Counted from the stretch's first letter, positions 16,132 through 24,564 are shown. The stretch is 64,000 bases of DNA from Nitrospira sp. ST-bin5 (GCA_002083555.1 MSXN01000007.1:359921-423920); one strand, 5' to 3'. Notes: generated from the sequence alone by a model not told the origin. Numbers and translations are program-made.

Positions 16132-16992
16132 ATGGTGATTCCAGAGAGTCAAATACGCGCCCTTATCAGGCTGTTGTCCGATGAGGATGCGCGCATTGTC
16201 GAGACCATCAGCGACAAGCTGATCGACATCGGCCCGTCGGCGGTGCCGCTGCTTCAGGAAGCCGAGATCGAGCAGCCGGAGATGGCGGATCGCATCGCGG
16301 CGATTCTGGAAGAGATTCGTTGGGGTAAGCTCGAGGACGAAATGCGGGCGATGGCCGCAGGTCCTGACGAGACCATGAATCTGGAACAGGGGGCGTTTCT
16401 CATTGCCCGCTATACCTATCCGCTGCTCGATACGGCGGAGTATGGACGGCTGTTGGATACGATGGCGCAAGAAGTCCGGGAACGGATTGGGCCGCGCGCG
16501 TCCGGTGAAGAAACGGTCAATGCGCTGAATCGCTACGTGTTCACCGAACAGGGCTTCAAGGGCAATACCAAGAACTATTACGAAGTCGAGAACAGCTATC
16601 TGAATCGTGTGATCGATCGGCGGGTGGGGATTCCCATCAGCTTGTCGGTGGTGTATCTCCTTATCGGGCAGCGGCTGGGTCTTCCGCTCCATGGCATCGG
16701 GATGCCGGGCCATTTCCTGGTGAAGTACGAGTCGGATCGCTACAAGATTTTCATCGATTGTTTCAACGGCGGCGCGCTGTTGACGGAAAAGAATTGCGCC
16801 CGGTTCTTAACGGAAGCCGGCTATGGCTTCGACGATAAGTATCTGCAACATAGTCAGGTTCGCGGCATCCTCTCCCGCATGGTGAAGAATCTGCTGGCTA
16901 TTTATTCGAAGATGGATGAGCCGGTGAAAACGGCGCGGTTCACGACGTTGATCGAAATTCTTGGCGGGGAGCCCCGCGAAGAGGGCTTGTAG
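16132..16992 (+). CDS. SirB1/transglutaminase-like tetratricopeptide-type protein
   Basis: 286 residues from ATG 16132; TTG 16105 and GTG 16111 are possible earlier starts directly after the permease stop. Residues 80-250 form the SirB1-like transglutaminase-related domain: NALNRYVFTEQGFKGN, VIDRRVGIPISLSVVY and the HGIGMPGHFLVKYE block. The N-terminal 70 residues look like HEAT or armadillo helices (SQIRALIRLLSDEDARIVET). The catalytic cysteine of true transglutaminases is not evident. Role in the ABC operon is unknown. Confidence 0.82.
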   Translation: MVIPESQIRALIRLLSDEDARIVETISDKLIDIGPSAVPLLQEAEIEQPEMADRIAAILEEIRWGKLEDEMRAMAAGPDETMNLEQGAFLIARYTYPLLDTAEYGRLLDTMAQEVRERIGPRASGEETVNALNRYVFTEQGFKGNTKNYYEVENSYLNRVIDRRVGIPISLSVVYLLIGQRLGLPLHGIGMPGHFLVKYESDRYKIFIDCFNGGALLTEKNCARFLTEAGYGFDDKYLQHSQVRGILSRMVKNLLAIYSKMDEPVKTARFTTLIEILGGEPREEGL

Positions 16993-17026
16993 TCCGGCTG
17001 GTTTCTTTTATCTCAGCCTGCTCCCC

Positions 17027-17782
17027 TCAGAGGCGAATCGTCAGCAGATCTTTCCCCTTCAGCACCGTCCCGCGAAAATTCTCTGCTGCCTGAGCTTTCA
17101 CGTCGGCCCGATCCGCGGGCGGATAGAAATGCGACAGCACCAGGCGATCCACGCCGGCCTCCTCCGCCACCTGGCCGCATTCCCCCGCATGCATGTGCAC
17201 CGGCCCCGGCTTCGTGGCTGGGAACGAGCAGTCCAGCACGGCCACGTCGGCTTCCCGGCAGAGGCGGACCAAGCTGTCGCAGTATTGCGCATCGCCTGAG
17301 TAGACGAGCGTCTTGTTCTTATGCTCGATCCGATACCCCACGCTATTCAGATCCGGAACATGCACGACCCGGCGGGGAGTAATGAGCGTCTCACCGATCC
17401 AAAAGGCTCGGTCCGTCACTTCTTTCAGATGGACCCGGAACGGCGGATCTGCAAAGCTGGGGAAGGTGGCCATGATGCTGCGGAACAGGGCTTTCGCCCC
17501 GCGCGGGCCGATCAGGGTGAGGTCGGGGCGCCACCCGCCGCCATGTTTGGTATAGATGACCGCGTCAAAGTAGAAGGTGATGAAATCGGAAAAGTGGTCG
17601 GCGTGAAAATGTGAGAAGAGGATGTGGGTGATGTGATGGCGATCGGTGCCTGTGTTCATGAGATTGGAGAGGGTTCTGGGACCGAAGTCCAACAACATGG
17701 TCTGGTCGGTGCGCACCAGATAGCCGGCGGCGGCTCTGGTCGGGTGAACATTCGTGCCAGAGCCGAGGATGGTCAGCCGCAT
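17027..17782 (-). CDS. MBL-fold metallo-hydrolase (RNase Z-like)
   Basis: 251 residues. LTILGSGTNVHPTRAAAGYL opens the beta-lactamase fold, and SHFHADH is the HxHxDH zinc motif. The second-site ligands are seen in YSGDAQYC, LDCSFPA and the LSHFYPP histidine near the end. Such RNase Z-like proteins hydrolyse phosphodiesters, sulfonates or cyclic nucleotides. The exosite needed for tRNA processing is not seen, so a tRNase Z call is not made. The start overlaps the end of the MarR gene by ten bases, so the pair is coupled. Confidence 0.87.
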   Translation of the reverse strand: MRLTILGSGTNVHPTRAAAGYLVRTDQTMLLDFGPRTLSNLMNTGTDRHHITHILFSHFHADHFSDFITFYFDAVIYTKHGGGWRPDLTLIGPRGAKALFRSIMATFPSFADPPFRVHLKEVTDRAFWIGETLITPRRVVHVPDLNSVGYRIEHKNKTLVYSGDAQYCDSLVRLCREADVAVLDCSFPATKPGPVHMHAGECGQVAEEAGVDRLVLSHFYPPADRADVKAQAAENFRGTVLKGKDLLTIRL

Positions 17783-18240
17783 ATCTCAGTCGTTCCTTGC
17801 TTGAAGCTGTCACGAAGGCGGAGCAGCAGCCGCCGTGCGTCATCAACCTCTTGCGGGCTCAAGGCCCGCTCAAAATACGGTTTCAGAAATGTGATGTGAG
17901 CCGCGTATGTCTTGCGGAATACCGTGTCGCCCTTTTCGGTGAGTTGAATCCTGATTTGGCGGCGATCGCTGTCGACGGATTCGCGGCGAATCAATCCCTT
18001 GGCCGCCAGCCGGTCGAGGACGCCCGTGAGTGTCCCCTTCGTCACAAGCGTTCTGGCGGATAATTCAGAGCAGGTCATGCCTTCCGTATCTCCCAACGTC
18101 GCAATGACGTCGAATTGGGACGGCGTCAGCTTCAATGAACGGATATGGCGGTTATCGGCGAGCCAGAACGCCTGGTAGGCTTCCACCAGGGGTCTGACCA
18201 ACTTGAGATGCGGGTCGTCTTTCAGGTCGGGGAGTTCCAT
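17773..18240 (-). CDS. MarR-family transcriptional regulator
   Basis: 155 residues from ATG 18240. SLKLTPSQFDVIATLGDTEG, CSELSARTLVTKGTLTGVLD (recognition helix) and the wing VDSDRRQIRIQLTEKG are classic MarR winged-helix features. It probably represses its own operon with the MBL hydrolase. The start is fixed by a TTGACC-17-TATGCT promoter ending six bases before the ATG; the much longer open frame to 18552 crosses that promoter. Confidence 0.92.
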   Translation of the reverse strand: MELPDLKDDPHLKLVRPLVEAYQAFWLADNRHIRSLKLTPSQFDVIATLGDTEGMTCSELSARTLVTKGTLTGVLDRLAAKGLIRRESVDSDRRQIRIQLTEKGDTVFRKTYAAHITFLKPYFERALSPQEVDDARRLLLRLRDSFKQGTTEICG

Positions 18241-18246
18241 GGACGG

Positions 18247-18275
18247 AGCATATTCTGCCGCGGGCATGGGGTCAA
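18247..18275 (-). promoter_or_regulatory. Leaderless-type promoter of the MarR gene
   Basis: Minus-strand TTGACC (18270-18275), 17-base spacer, TATGCT (18247-18252), then six bases to the ATG at 18240. No Shine-Dalgarno sequence fits between. Confidence 0.6.
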
Positions 18276-18326
18276 GGGACCACGGTTTGCCATAATTGTT
18301 TGCGGGCAGGGCACGGGGATCCTTCA

Positions 18327-18356
18327 TTGACGGCGCGAGGGATGCGCCCGTATGAT
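18327..18356 (+). promoter_or_regulatory. Leaderless-type promoter of the HEAT-repeat gene
   Basis: TTGACG (18327-18332), 18-base spacer, TATGAT (18351-18356), then eight bases to the ATG at 18365 with no Shine-Dalgarno sequence. It is divergent from the MarR promoter, so MarR could act on both. Confidence 0.6.
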
Positions 18357-18364
18357 CCGCTCCC

Positions 18365-19003
18365 ATGTTGCGACGCGCTGACCAGGGCCAGGCCAATCTG
18401 AGCGCCATTGTCATTCTGCTGGGGATCGTCATTACCTCGGTGTGGGTGTGGAAGAGGCTGTCGCTGGAATCGCAGGAATACGTGATCGACCAGGCCATTC
18501 CGCTGGCCGCTGCGGTGCTCGGCATCGGCGTGCTGGTGATGGTGGTCATCAAGAAGATCCGTCGGCGCGTGCAGCAAGCTCGGAAACGGGATCGCTTGCT
18601 CGCGGCCTTTCAGCGGGAAACCGTTCGCGACAAGAAACTTGAGCTGTCATTCGCCCTGGCGGAAGTGAACGGGTATCGGGTGAACGGGCTTGAAGCGGTG
18701 GCGCCGGCGCTCAAAGAACTCTGGGTGAACACGTTGCGCCGCGCGGTCGGGGAGAAGCAACATCGCATTCGCGGGATGGCCGCCAGTCACTTGGGGGTAC
18801 TGCAGGACCGTTCGATCGTTCCGTTGTTACTCGCTGCGCTCGAAGACGATCATGCCTATGTCCGGTCCTGCGCGGCCTTGGGATTGGGCCGCCTGCGCGC
18901 CTCCGAGGCCCGGGCCAAACTTGAAGAAGTGATGAAGGAAGATTGGGATCAGACCACGCGTAGTCGCGCGAAGGAAGCGTTGGAACGGCTTACGCTGCCA
19001 TAA
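18365..19003 (+). CDS. Membrane-anchored HEAT-repeat protein
   Basis: 212 residues. Two hydrophobic segments at about 12-29 and 43-61 anchor it, followed by basic KKIRRRVQQARKRDR. The C-terminal half holds two HEAT-like repeats (RGMAASHLGVLQDRSIVPLL and AYVRSCAALGLGRLRASEAR). HEAT repeats bind partner proteins; the partner is unknown. It faces the metallophosphoesterase gene, and the two coding ends overlap by 14 bases. Confidence 0.8.
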   Translation: MLRRADQGQANLSAIVILLGIVITSVWVWKRLSLESQEYVIDQAIPLAAAVLGIGVLVMVVIKKIRRRVQQARKRDRLLAAFQRETVRDKKLELSFALAEVNGYRVNGLEAVAPALKELWVNTLRRAVGEKQHRIRGMAASHLGVLQDRSIVPLLLAALEDDHAYVRSCAALGLGRLRASEARAKLEEVMKEDWDQTTRSRAKEALERLTLP

Positions 19004-19850
19004 TTGCCGGAGCGGCAGATTCGACGGTCCACTCGATCAGGGCGATCTCCGGCCGGCAATTCCACCGCAGTGGGATAAACGACCAGCCGAGTCCGCGATT
19101 GATATACAGCCGATGACCGCGCTTTTCGTGGTGTCCGGCAATCCGGCCATTGCACCCGGGCGGTAGCCAAATAGTCGGAATCCCTGGAATCCTCCACTGA
19201 CCCCCGTGGCTGTGTCCGCACAAAATCAGGTTCGCGTGATGATGCGGTTCCATTTGATCGAGAATGTTCGGGGCGTGCGCGAGCAGCAGCGTAAACCGAT
19301 GTTGTGCTTGAGCCGGTAAACACCGGAGATCGGCCCGGTGCAGCGACGGATCATCCACCCCGACGAGGGCCAGTTCGCCGCCATTCGTGTGGATCGTCGC
19401 CGACTCGTTGATGAGCAGCGTGATCTGATGCCGCTCCGCCCAGTGGCGGAACTGTTCGACGGGAACCCCGCTGTAGTGGTCATGATTGCCCAGCGTGACA
19501 TAGACCGGAGCGATGGTGCGCAGTTGCGCGAGAAATCGAAACAGGTGAGGCAGGCCCTCCGGGACATTCAGCAGGTCGCCGGTAATAAAAATCCAGTCCG
19601 GCTCCAATCCTTTGACTTCGTCGGCGATCAGATCGTGGCGGGGTTGGTGGCGGTCGAGATGGAGATCGCTCAGATGAACGGCCCGGTGGCCGGCCAGCAC
19701 CCGATGGGGAAAGGTCAGGCGGGTGACGGTATGTTCCGACAAGCCGATTTCGCACTGTGGAAACAGGCTGAAGAGGCGATAGAAGGGTTCACTCAGGCAG
19801 GTGCCGACAAACGCCCGGGCACGATCGGGCCACGAATGGCTAACCCTCAT
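18990..19850 (-). CDS. Calcineurin-like metallophosphoesterase (YkuE type)
   Basis: 286 residues carrying every metal-binding block of the family: HLSDLHLDRH, FITGDLLN, TLGNHDHY, the LLLAHAPN histidine and CGHSHGGQWRIPG. The overall length and C-terminal YINRGLGWS match YkuE-type phosphoesterases, which are near-membrane enzymes of unsettled substrate, some acting on UDP-diacylglucosamine-like lipids. The ATG overlaps the upstream EF-hand protein gene by four bases. Confidence 0.9.
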   Translation of the reverse strand: MRVSHSWPDRARAFVGTCLSEPFYRLFSLFPQCEIGLSEHTVTRLTFPHRVLAGHRAVHLSDLHLDRHQPRHDLIADEVKGLEPDWIFITGDLLNVPEGLPHLFRFLAQLRTIAPVYVTLGNHDHYSGVPVEQFRHWAERHQITLLINESATIHTNGGELALVGVDDPSLHRADLRCLPAQAQHRFTLLLAHAPNILDQMEPHHHANLILCGHSHGGQWRIPGIPTIWLPPGCNGRIAGHHEKRGHRLYINRGLGWSFIPLRWNCRPEIALIEWTVESAAPAIMAA

Positions 19851-20524
19851 TTGGTGACTCGGTCAAGTTCGGCCCGGTCGGCCGGTGAGACCCGATAGCC
19901 TTTTTCGTAGAGTTGGGCCATGCCGGTCATCAGGTGTTCCAGATTTCGCAGGCGATACCAGTCGTCGAAGCGCCCGGCCAGTGAAGCGGCCTGGGCGCCG
20001 GGAGAGCGGCTGGAATCGAACGTGAGGGCCAAGGCCGGGAAAATATCCTGGAGCTCCTCCAGGCTGTAGCGGCCATCGTCATTGCGATCGCCCACGAGGG
20101 CGTACTCATAGAACGTCAGGCTGACGGATAGTGATGTTTGCGTGCGGTGAAAGTCCTGGCGGACGGAGTCTAGCCCGCGCGGATAGGCTCGCAGACATTC
20201 CTCCTTACTCGGAGGCTGGAGAACTAGATCCAAGCGGATGGGCTGGGCGAGCGGGGGCGCCGAGGGCTGTTTGTCTTGATGATAGAACCAGTTGGTGCAG
20301 CCGCTGGCTTGCGCGAAGGCCGTTTTGTCCAGCTCGATTTGCCGTTGAATATGTTGCGTGAATTGGCGGAAGACGTCGGATTGTTTTCCCGGCCGATCAG
20401 ATTCGGCTGAGACGGAAAGGGGAAACAAACCTGCCAAGCATGTGCAGGCGACCGCGATGAGCAGCGGCATCGCCGAGACGTTTCCGGTATGATCGGGCGG
20501 GCTTGGCTGAACGTGCTTCAACAT
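19847..20524 (-). CDS. Exported EF-hand-like protein
   Basis: 225 residues from 20524. A hydrophobic signal (MPLLIAVACTCLAGLFPLSV, ending SVSA) lies after 18 extra residues, so a start at 20470 is also possible; an extended -10 directly upstream of 20524 favours the longer form. GDRNDDGRYSLEEL near residue 150 is a complete EF-hand calcium loop. The protein probably acts in the periplasm. It is coupled to the phosphoesterase gene by a four-base overlap. Function is otherwise unknown. Confidence 0.72.
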   Translation of the reverse strand: MLKHVQPSPPDHTGNVSAMPLLIAVACTCLAGLFPLSVSAESDRPGKQSDVFRQFTQHIQRQIELDKTAFAQASGCTNWFYHQDKQPSAPPLAQPIRLDLVLQPPSKEECLRAYPRGLDSVRQDFHRTQTSLSVSLTFYEYALVGDRNDDGRYSLEELQDIFPALALTFDSSRSPGAQAASLAGRFDDWYRLRNLEHLMTGMAQLYEKGYRVSPADRAELDRVTK

Positions 20525-20529
20525 AATTC

Positions 20530-20538
20530 AATATACCA
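20530..20538 (-). promoter_or_regulatory. Extended -10 promoter of the EF-hand gene
   Basis: TGGTATATT on the minus strand is a TGn extended -10 box, followed by five bases and the ATG at 20524. No Shine-Dalgarno sequence is present. Confidence 0.5.
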
Positions 20539-20605
20539 TGGGCCCTGGTCTTCCCCGAAGCAAGTGTCGAGAATTATCCATGACGCAACCATCGGATGGT
20601 GAAGA

Positions 20606-21649
20606 GTGAATACACAAGCCGAGCCGTATCTTACCTCCTCAATCCCCGGCATCGGCGGGGTGATGCGTGCGACTCACGAGGATTTTCAAGTCGAAGAGCG
20701 TCCGTTGTATCTCCCGTGCGGAGACGGCGAGCATTTGTATCTGAGCGTGACCAAGCGCGGATTGTCGACGCCGGATCTGGTGAAGAACTTTTCGTCGGTG
20801 TTGGGTGTGAAAGCGCAGGCGATCGGGGTCGCCGGATTGAAAGATGCGCGCGCGGTGACGACCCAAATGGTCTCGGTCCAGGGTGTCGATCAAGACCGGA
20901 TCTCCCGGCTGGCGATCGATGAACAGGTGTTAAAGGTGGAGGTGCTGGGACGGCACCGCAATCGTCTGCGGACCGGCCATCATGCGGGGAACCGGTTTCG
21001 CCTGGTGATTCGTGACGTGGCGGCGCACGCGGCAGAATCGGTGCCGGCCGTTCTCGCCGAACTCACCCGCCGCGGGGTCCCGAATTACTTCGGTCCGCAG
21101 CGGCAAGGGAAGCATGGCGACAACCATGAAGTCGGCGCGGCGCTGTTGAATGACGCCCGTCGGCGCGACAAGATGAGCCGGACCAAGCGGATGTGGTACC
21201 TGAACAGCTACCAATCCTATTTGTTCAATCGCATCCTGGGCCGACGCATCGATCGGATCGATCGAGTATTCGTCGGCGATTGGGCGATGAAGTCGCAGAA
21301 CGGCGCCTGCTTTTTAGTCGAGGATGCGGAGAAAGAGCAGATTCGCGCCGACTGTTTCGAGATCAGTCCGACAGGCATCTTATTCGGCTCACGCGTGTCC
21401 TGGGCCGAAGATGAGCCCGGGGTGATCGAACAAGCGGTCGTGGCTGAGGCCGGCACGACGCAGGAGGCGTTGGTTGCGGCAGCCAAAGACTGTGGTTTTC
21501 GCGGTGAGCGGCGGGCCCTGCGTGTTCCGCTGGCTGAATTGGAGTGGGCGCTCGACGGGACGGCTCTCACTCTCACGTTTGCGCTACCCCCCGGTGCTTA
21601 CGCGACGAGTGTGTTGCGGGAGGTTATGAAGCCGACCGCCGGCCTTTGA
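20606..21649 (+). CDS. truD: tRNA pseudouridine(13) synthase
   Basis: Isomerises U13 of tRNA-Glu-type tRNAs. 347 residues, the family length. IGVAGLKDARAVTTQ contains the catalytic aspartate of TruD, HHAGNRFRLVIRDV and VPNYFGPQRQGKHGDN are the other signature blocks, and RKMWYLNSYQSYLFN-like sequence precedes the TRUD insertion domain. The start is GTG at 20606. Monocistronic as far as can be seen. Confidence 0.95.
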   Translation: MNTQAEPYLTSSIPGIGGVMRATHEDFQVEERPLYLPCGDGEHLYLSVTKRGLSTPDLVKNFSSVLGVKAQAIGVAGLKDARAVTTQMVSVQGVDQDRISRLAIDEQVLKVEVLGRHRNRLRTGHHAGNRFRLVIRDVAAHAAESVPAVLAELTRRGVPNYFGPQRQGKHGDNHEVGAALLNDARRRDKMSRTKRMWYLNSYQSYLFNRILGRRIDRIDRVFVGDWAMKSQNGACFLVEDAEKEQIRADCFEISPTGILFGSRVSWAEDEPGVIEQAVVAEAGTTQEALVAAAKDCGFRGERRALRVPLAELEWALDGTALTLTFALPPGAYATSVLREVMKPTAGL

Positions 21650-21711
21650 GCGACCCAGGTCGATCCTTCCTTGAACTCTTCCGGCTCTCCTGCCGATTCC
21701 GGTCTGGGGGG

Positions 21712-21720
21712 TGGTAGAAT
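21712..21720 (+). promoter_or_regulatory. Extended -10 promoter before the LOR/SDH gene
   Basis: TGGTAGAAT is a TGn extended -10 box 26 bases before the ATG at 21747, which has its own GGGGAG ribosome site. Confidence 0.4.
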
Positions 21721-21746
21721 CAGGACATAGCAGCGGGGAGCGTTGG

Positions 21747-22991
21747 ATGACGACGGTTCAAGAGACGATCGTCCTGCGTGGCCACATTATCGATTCACTG
21801 ATCCTGGCGAAGGTTCTGGATCTGATTCTGATGATGGGGGGCTCGTTTGATCTCGATCAGGTCGAGATCGGCCGCACCCGGGAGGACCAGTCCCATGCGC
21901 GGATTATCGTACGGGCGCCGACGCTCGCCACGCTGAACCATATCCTGCGCGCGATTCAACCGCACGGCGCCGTGGTCGAGCGCGACTCCGACTGCATCCT
22001 GCAGCCGGCCCCAGCCGACGGCGTATTCCCCGACGAATTTTATTCCACCACCCATTTGCCGACCGAAGTGCGCCTGAACGGGACATGGCTCGAGGTCCAA
22101 CGGGTTGAGATGGACCTGGGCATTGTGGTGGATCAGCAGCGTATGACTGCCCGGACTGTGCCGATGGCCGATGTCCGCAAGGGAAACCTGATCGTCACCG
22201 GGCAGGCCGGCGTGCGCGTCATTCCGATGCAGCGGCCTCGCGAGCGCGATGTCTTTGCCTTCATGGAGTCCACGGTCTCTCCCGAACGTCCGCATAGCCA
22301 CGTTATTGCCGATGTAGCCCGGCGGATGCGTCTGATTCGCGACGAGCGGCGAGCGGGAAGCGGGCAGGCCAAGGTCCTGCTGGCCGGAGGGCCCGCGATC
22401 ATTCATGCCGGCGGGCGGGATGCGCTGACCTGGTTGATCGAGGAGGGATTCATCCACGTGTTGTTCTGCGGCAATGCCTTGGCGGCGCACGATATGGAAG
22501 CCGATCTCTACGGAACCTCGTTAGGCTACGCGTTGACTGTCGGGCATGCGGTTCCGCACGGGCATGCGCATCATCTGCGAACCATCAACCGGATTCGAGC
22601 GATCGGCAGCATTCGGGGCGCTGTCGAATCCGGCGTGATCAAGCGCGGGATCATGGCGGCCTGCATCAGGGCCGGGGTTCACGTGGTGATGGCCGGCACG
22701 ATCAGAGACGATGGCCCATTGCCCGGTGTCATCACCGATTCCATGCAAGCACAAGCGGCCATGCGGGAGGCGATTCCGGGAGTTGGACTGGCGCTATTGG
22801 TCGCCTCTACGCTGCACGCGGTGGCTACCGGTAATTTGCTGCCAGCCGCCGCGCCGACCGTCTGTGTCGACATCAATGCGTCGGTTCCCACGAAGCTGGC
22901 CGATCGGGGCAGTTTTCAGGCCGTTGGGCTGGTAATGGATGCGGCCTCCTTTCTCAACGAACTGGCCAGGCAGCTGGGGAGGTCCCTATGA
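21747..22991 (+). CDS. LOR/SDH-type ornithine cyclodeaminase (TIGR00300 family)
   Basis: 414 residues from ATG 21747. The N-terminal LRGHIIDSLILAKVLDLIL and GGSFDLDQVEIG match the LOR/SDH domain, and VLLAGGPAIIHAGGRDALTW plus the HAHHLRTINRIRAIGS block match the NAD-binding part of archaeal-type ornithine cyclodeaminases. These enzymes convert ornithine to proline and ammonia. The same domain is the C-terminal half of cyanobacterial AgrE/ArgZ. Here it is a separate gene, overlapping by four bases the gene for the matching N-terminal half. Confidence 0.85.
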   Translation: MTTVQETIVLRGHIIDSLILAKVLDLILMMGGSFDLDQVEIGRTREDQSHARIIVRAPTLATLNHILRAIQPHGAVVERDSDCILQPAPADGVFPDEFYSTTHLPTEVRLNGTWLEVQRVEMDLGIVVDQQRMTARTVPMADVRKGNLIVTGQAGVRVIPMQRPRERDVFAFMESTVSPERPHSHVIADVARRMRLIRDERRAGSGQAKVLLAGGPAIIHAGGRDALTWLIEEGFIHVLFCGNALAAHDMEADLYGTSLGYALTVGHAVPHGHAHHLRTINRIRAIGSIRGAVESGVIKRGIMAACIRAGVHVVMAGTIRDDGPLPGVITDSMQAQAAMREAIPGVGLALLVASTLHAVATGNLLPAAAPTVCVDINASVPTKLADRGSFQAVGLVMDAASFLNELARQLGRSL

Positions 22992-23788
22992 GCCGGCTGT
23001 TGGTCTGTCCTCCGGACTATTTCGCCATCGAGTATGAGATCAATCCCTGGATGCGGCGTTCAAACCGGGTCGATCATGTCAGTGCGGTCACGCAGTGGCA
23101 CAGTCTCATGCATGTTCTTGAGCGGGAAGTTGGAGCCGTGCTGGAGCGGATGCGTCCGGTGCCGGGGCTGCCGGACTTGGTGTTTACCGCCAATGCCGGT
23201 GTGGTTGTCGGTCGACGGGCGGTTGTCAGCCGGTTTCGCTATCCCGAACGCCAACGGGAGGAAGCCTATTTTGAGGATTGGTTTCGCAGTGCCGGCTATG
23301 ACGTGGTGACACTGGAGTCCGAGTTCTTCTTCGAGGGCGCCGGAGACTTATTGGGGTTTTCCGATTGCTGGTTCGGAGGCTATCGCCAGCGATCGGATAT
23401 ACGGGTGTTCCCGCTGCTTAGTGACGTATTCACGCGTGAGATTATTCCCCTCGAGCTTGTCGATGGCCGCTTTTACCATCTCGATACATGCTTCTGTCCC
23501 CTGTCTGGTGGCGAGCTGCTCTATTTCCCGGCTGCGTTCGATACGGATGGACAGGAGGTCATCATAGAGCGGGTTCCCGAAGGGGCTCGACTGGTTGTCC
23601 CTGAAAGCGAAGCGCTGAGATTTGCGTGCAACGCGGTGTGCGTAGGGAAACATGTGGTGTTGCCCGCCGGATGTCCCGAGACGGAACGGCAGCTCCAGTC
23701 CCGTGGATATCGAACGCACTCTCTGCCGCTGGACGAATTTATGAAGTCCGGCGGGTCGGCCAAGTGCTTGACGCTGGCTCTGGATTAA
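22988..23788 (+). CDS. Arginine dihydrolase-like guanidino-modifying enzyme (ArgZ/AgrE N-terminal type)
   Basis: 266 residues. Amidinotransferase/dimethylargininase-fold landmarks are all present: EINPWM with N19, LPDLVFTANAGVV with N69, FFEGAGDLL with the glutamate, FYHLDTCFCPL with the catalytic His-x-Asp, and the nucleophile in GGSAKCLTLALD. N69 in TANAG corresponds to the asparagine that makes ArgZ a dihydrolase (arginine to ornithine, CO2 and two ammonia). Coupling by ATGA overlap to the ornithine cyclodeaminase gene supports an arginine to proline route. Exact product specificity is inference. Confidence 0.83.
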   Translation: MSRLLVCPPDYFAIEYEINPWMRRSNRVDHVSAVTQWHSLMHVLEREVGAVLERMRPVPGLPDLVFTANAGVVVGRRAVVSRFRYPERQREEAYFEDWFRSAGYDVVTLESEFFFEGAGDLLGFSDCWFGGYRQRSDIRVFPLLSDVFTREIIPLELVDGRFYHLDTCFCPLSGGELLYFPAAFDTDGQEVIIERVPEGARLVVPESEALRFACNAVCVGKHVVLPAGCPETERQLQSRGYRTHSLPLDEFMKSGGSAKCLTLALD

Positions 23789-23796
23789 GATTCTCC

Positions 23797-24005
23797 GGAT
23801 TGCTGAAAATGCCTACGTTCTCACCCGCCCAACCCAGGCGCGCCGAGACGCGCCAGTTCCCAAGCGTCGTTCTCGTCTCGTGACAATCCTCAACGTACCC
23901 CACCGGGGAGAAGCTGCGCTAGCAGCGAGGGGTGGGCGGGTGAGACGGTTACGCTTCCGGTTCTCACTCGCCTGCGGCCTAGTTGTCGGGACATTTTGAG
24001 CAGCC
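23797..24005. repeat. Foldback (MITE-like) intergenic element A
   Basis: Outer arms tgctgaaaatg (23801-23811) and the complement of cattttgagca (23992-24002) match at 10 of 11. Inner arms at 23815-23835 and 23929-23949 (around tctcacccgccca) match at 18 of 21 in inverted orientation. The centre includes ctcaacgtaccccaccgggg. It fills most of the 269-base gap after the dihydrolase gene and has no coding frame. It shares the end motif with the element at 27989-28129. Confidence 0.6.
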
Positions 24006-24057
24006 TGATGACTCGCAGGTCCATTCGATGAGTCACACATATCACTTGTCGTCTGAC

Positions 24058-24429
24058 TCACGGTCGTCGCCGAAAATAGAAAGCGGCGTAGAGGCCCGCA
24101 ATCGTCACGGTAGTCAGCTCGATGGTGAGTAACATGCGGCTGATGATCGCTTCGGGGGTCGGCGGGGAGAGGACGCTGTGAAAACCGAGGAATTCCGGAG
24201 GCTGAGTCGGCGGGGTTTCCCATGGGGGGAGCAGCACGGCGAGGATCAACGTGCCCACCATGCCATAGAGCACATTCAGGTTTAATTGCTCCGGGGTTGT
24301 CGGCGGAGGGGTCGGGGCCTGGGACTGGACCGGCGAAGATGATGCGGTCGCCGCGAGCCGTTGTCCGCACTGGGTGCAGAAGCGATTGATCTCCGGCAGC
24401 GACTGGTGACAACTTGGACAAGTCTGCAT
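24058..24429 (-). CDS. Zinc-ribbon membrane protein
   Basis: 123 residues from ATG 24429 (ATG 24438 adds three residues). CPSCHQSLPEINRFCTQCGQ is a zinc ribbon with two CxxC pairs. After a Pro/Thr-rich linker come two hydrophobic segments (LYGMVGTLILAVLLPP and a C-terminal one ending YFRRRP). This architecture is common for small bacterial membrane proteins with no known role. A TTTACG-18-TAGTAT promoter ends seven bases before 24429. Confidence 0.65.
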   Translation of the reverse strand: MQTCPSCHQSLPEINRFCTQCGQRLAATASSSPVQSQAPTPPPTTPEQLNLNVLYGMVGTLILAVLLPPWETPPTQPPEFLGFHSVLSPPTPEAIISRMLLTIELTTVTIAGLYAAFYFRRRP

Positions 24430-24436
24430 ACCCTGC

Positions 24437-24466
24437 ATACTACGGCGAATCGGAGTTCTGCGTAAA
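24437..24466 (-). promoter_or_regulatory. Promoter of the zinc-ribbon gene
   Basis: Minus-strand TTTACG (24461-24466) and TAGTAT (24437-24442), 18-base spacer, seven bases before the ATG at 24429. Confidence 0.35.
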
Positions 24467-24529
24467 CCCGCGGGGCAAAGTATTTACAGGAGTAGGATAA
24501 AGTATCGGATGTGTGTGCCGAAGGTATGT

Positions 24530-24558
24530 GCCGCGCTGCCGGTTCATGGCAGCGCGGC
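24530..24558 (-). terminator. Strong hairpin after the beta-barrel gene
   Basis: GCCGCGCTGCC (24530-24540) and GGCAGCGCGGC (24548-24558) form a perfect 11-base stem with a 7-base loop, six bases beyond the stop codon of the minus-strand gene at 24565. The T-tract is absent, so termination efficiency is uncertain. Confidence 0.55.
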
Positions 24559-24564
24559 GACTGT

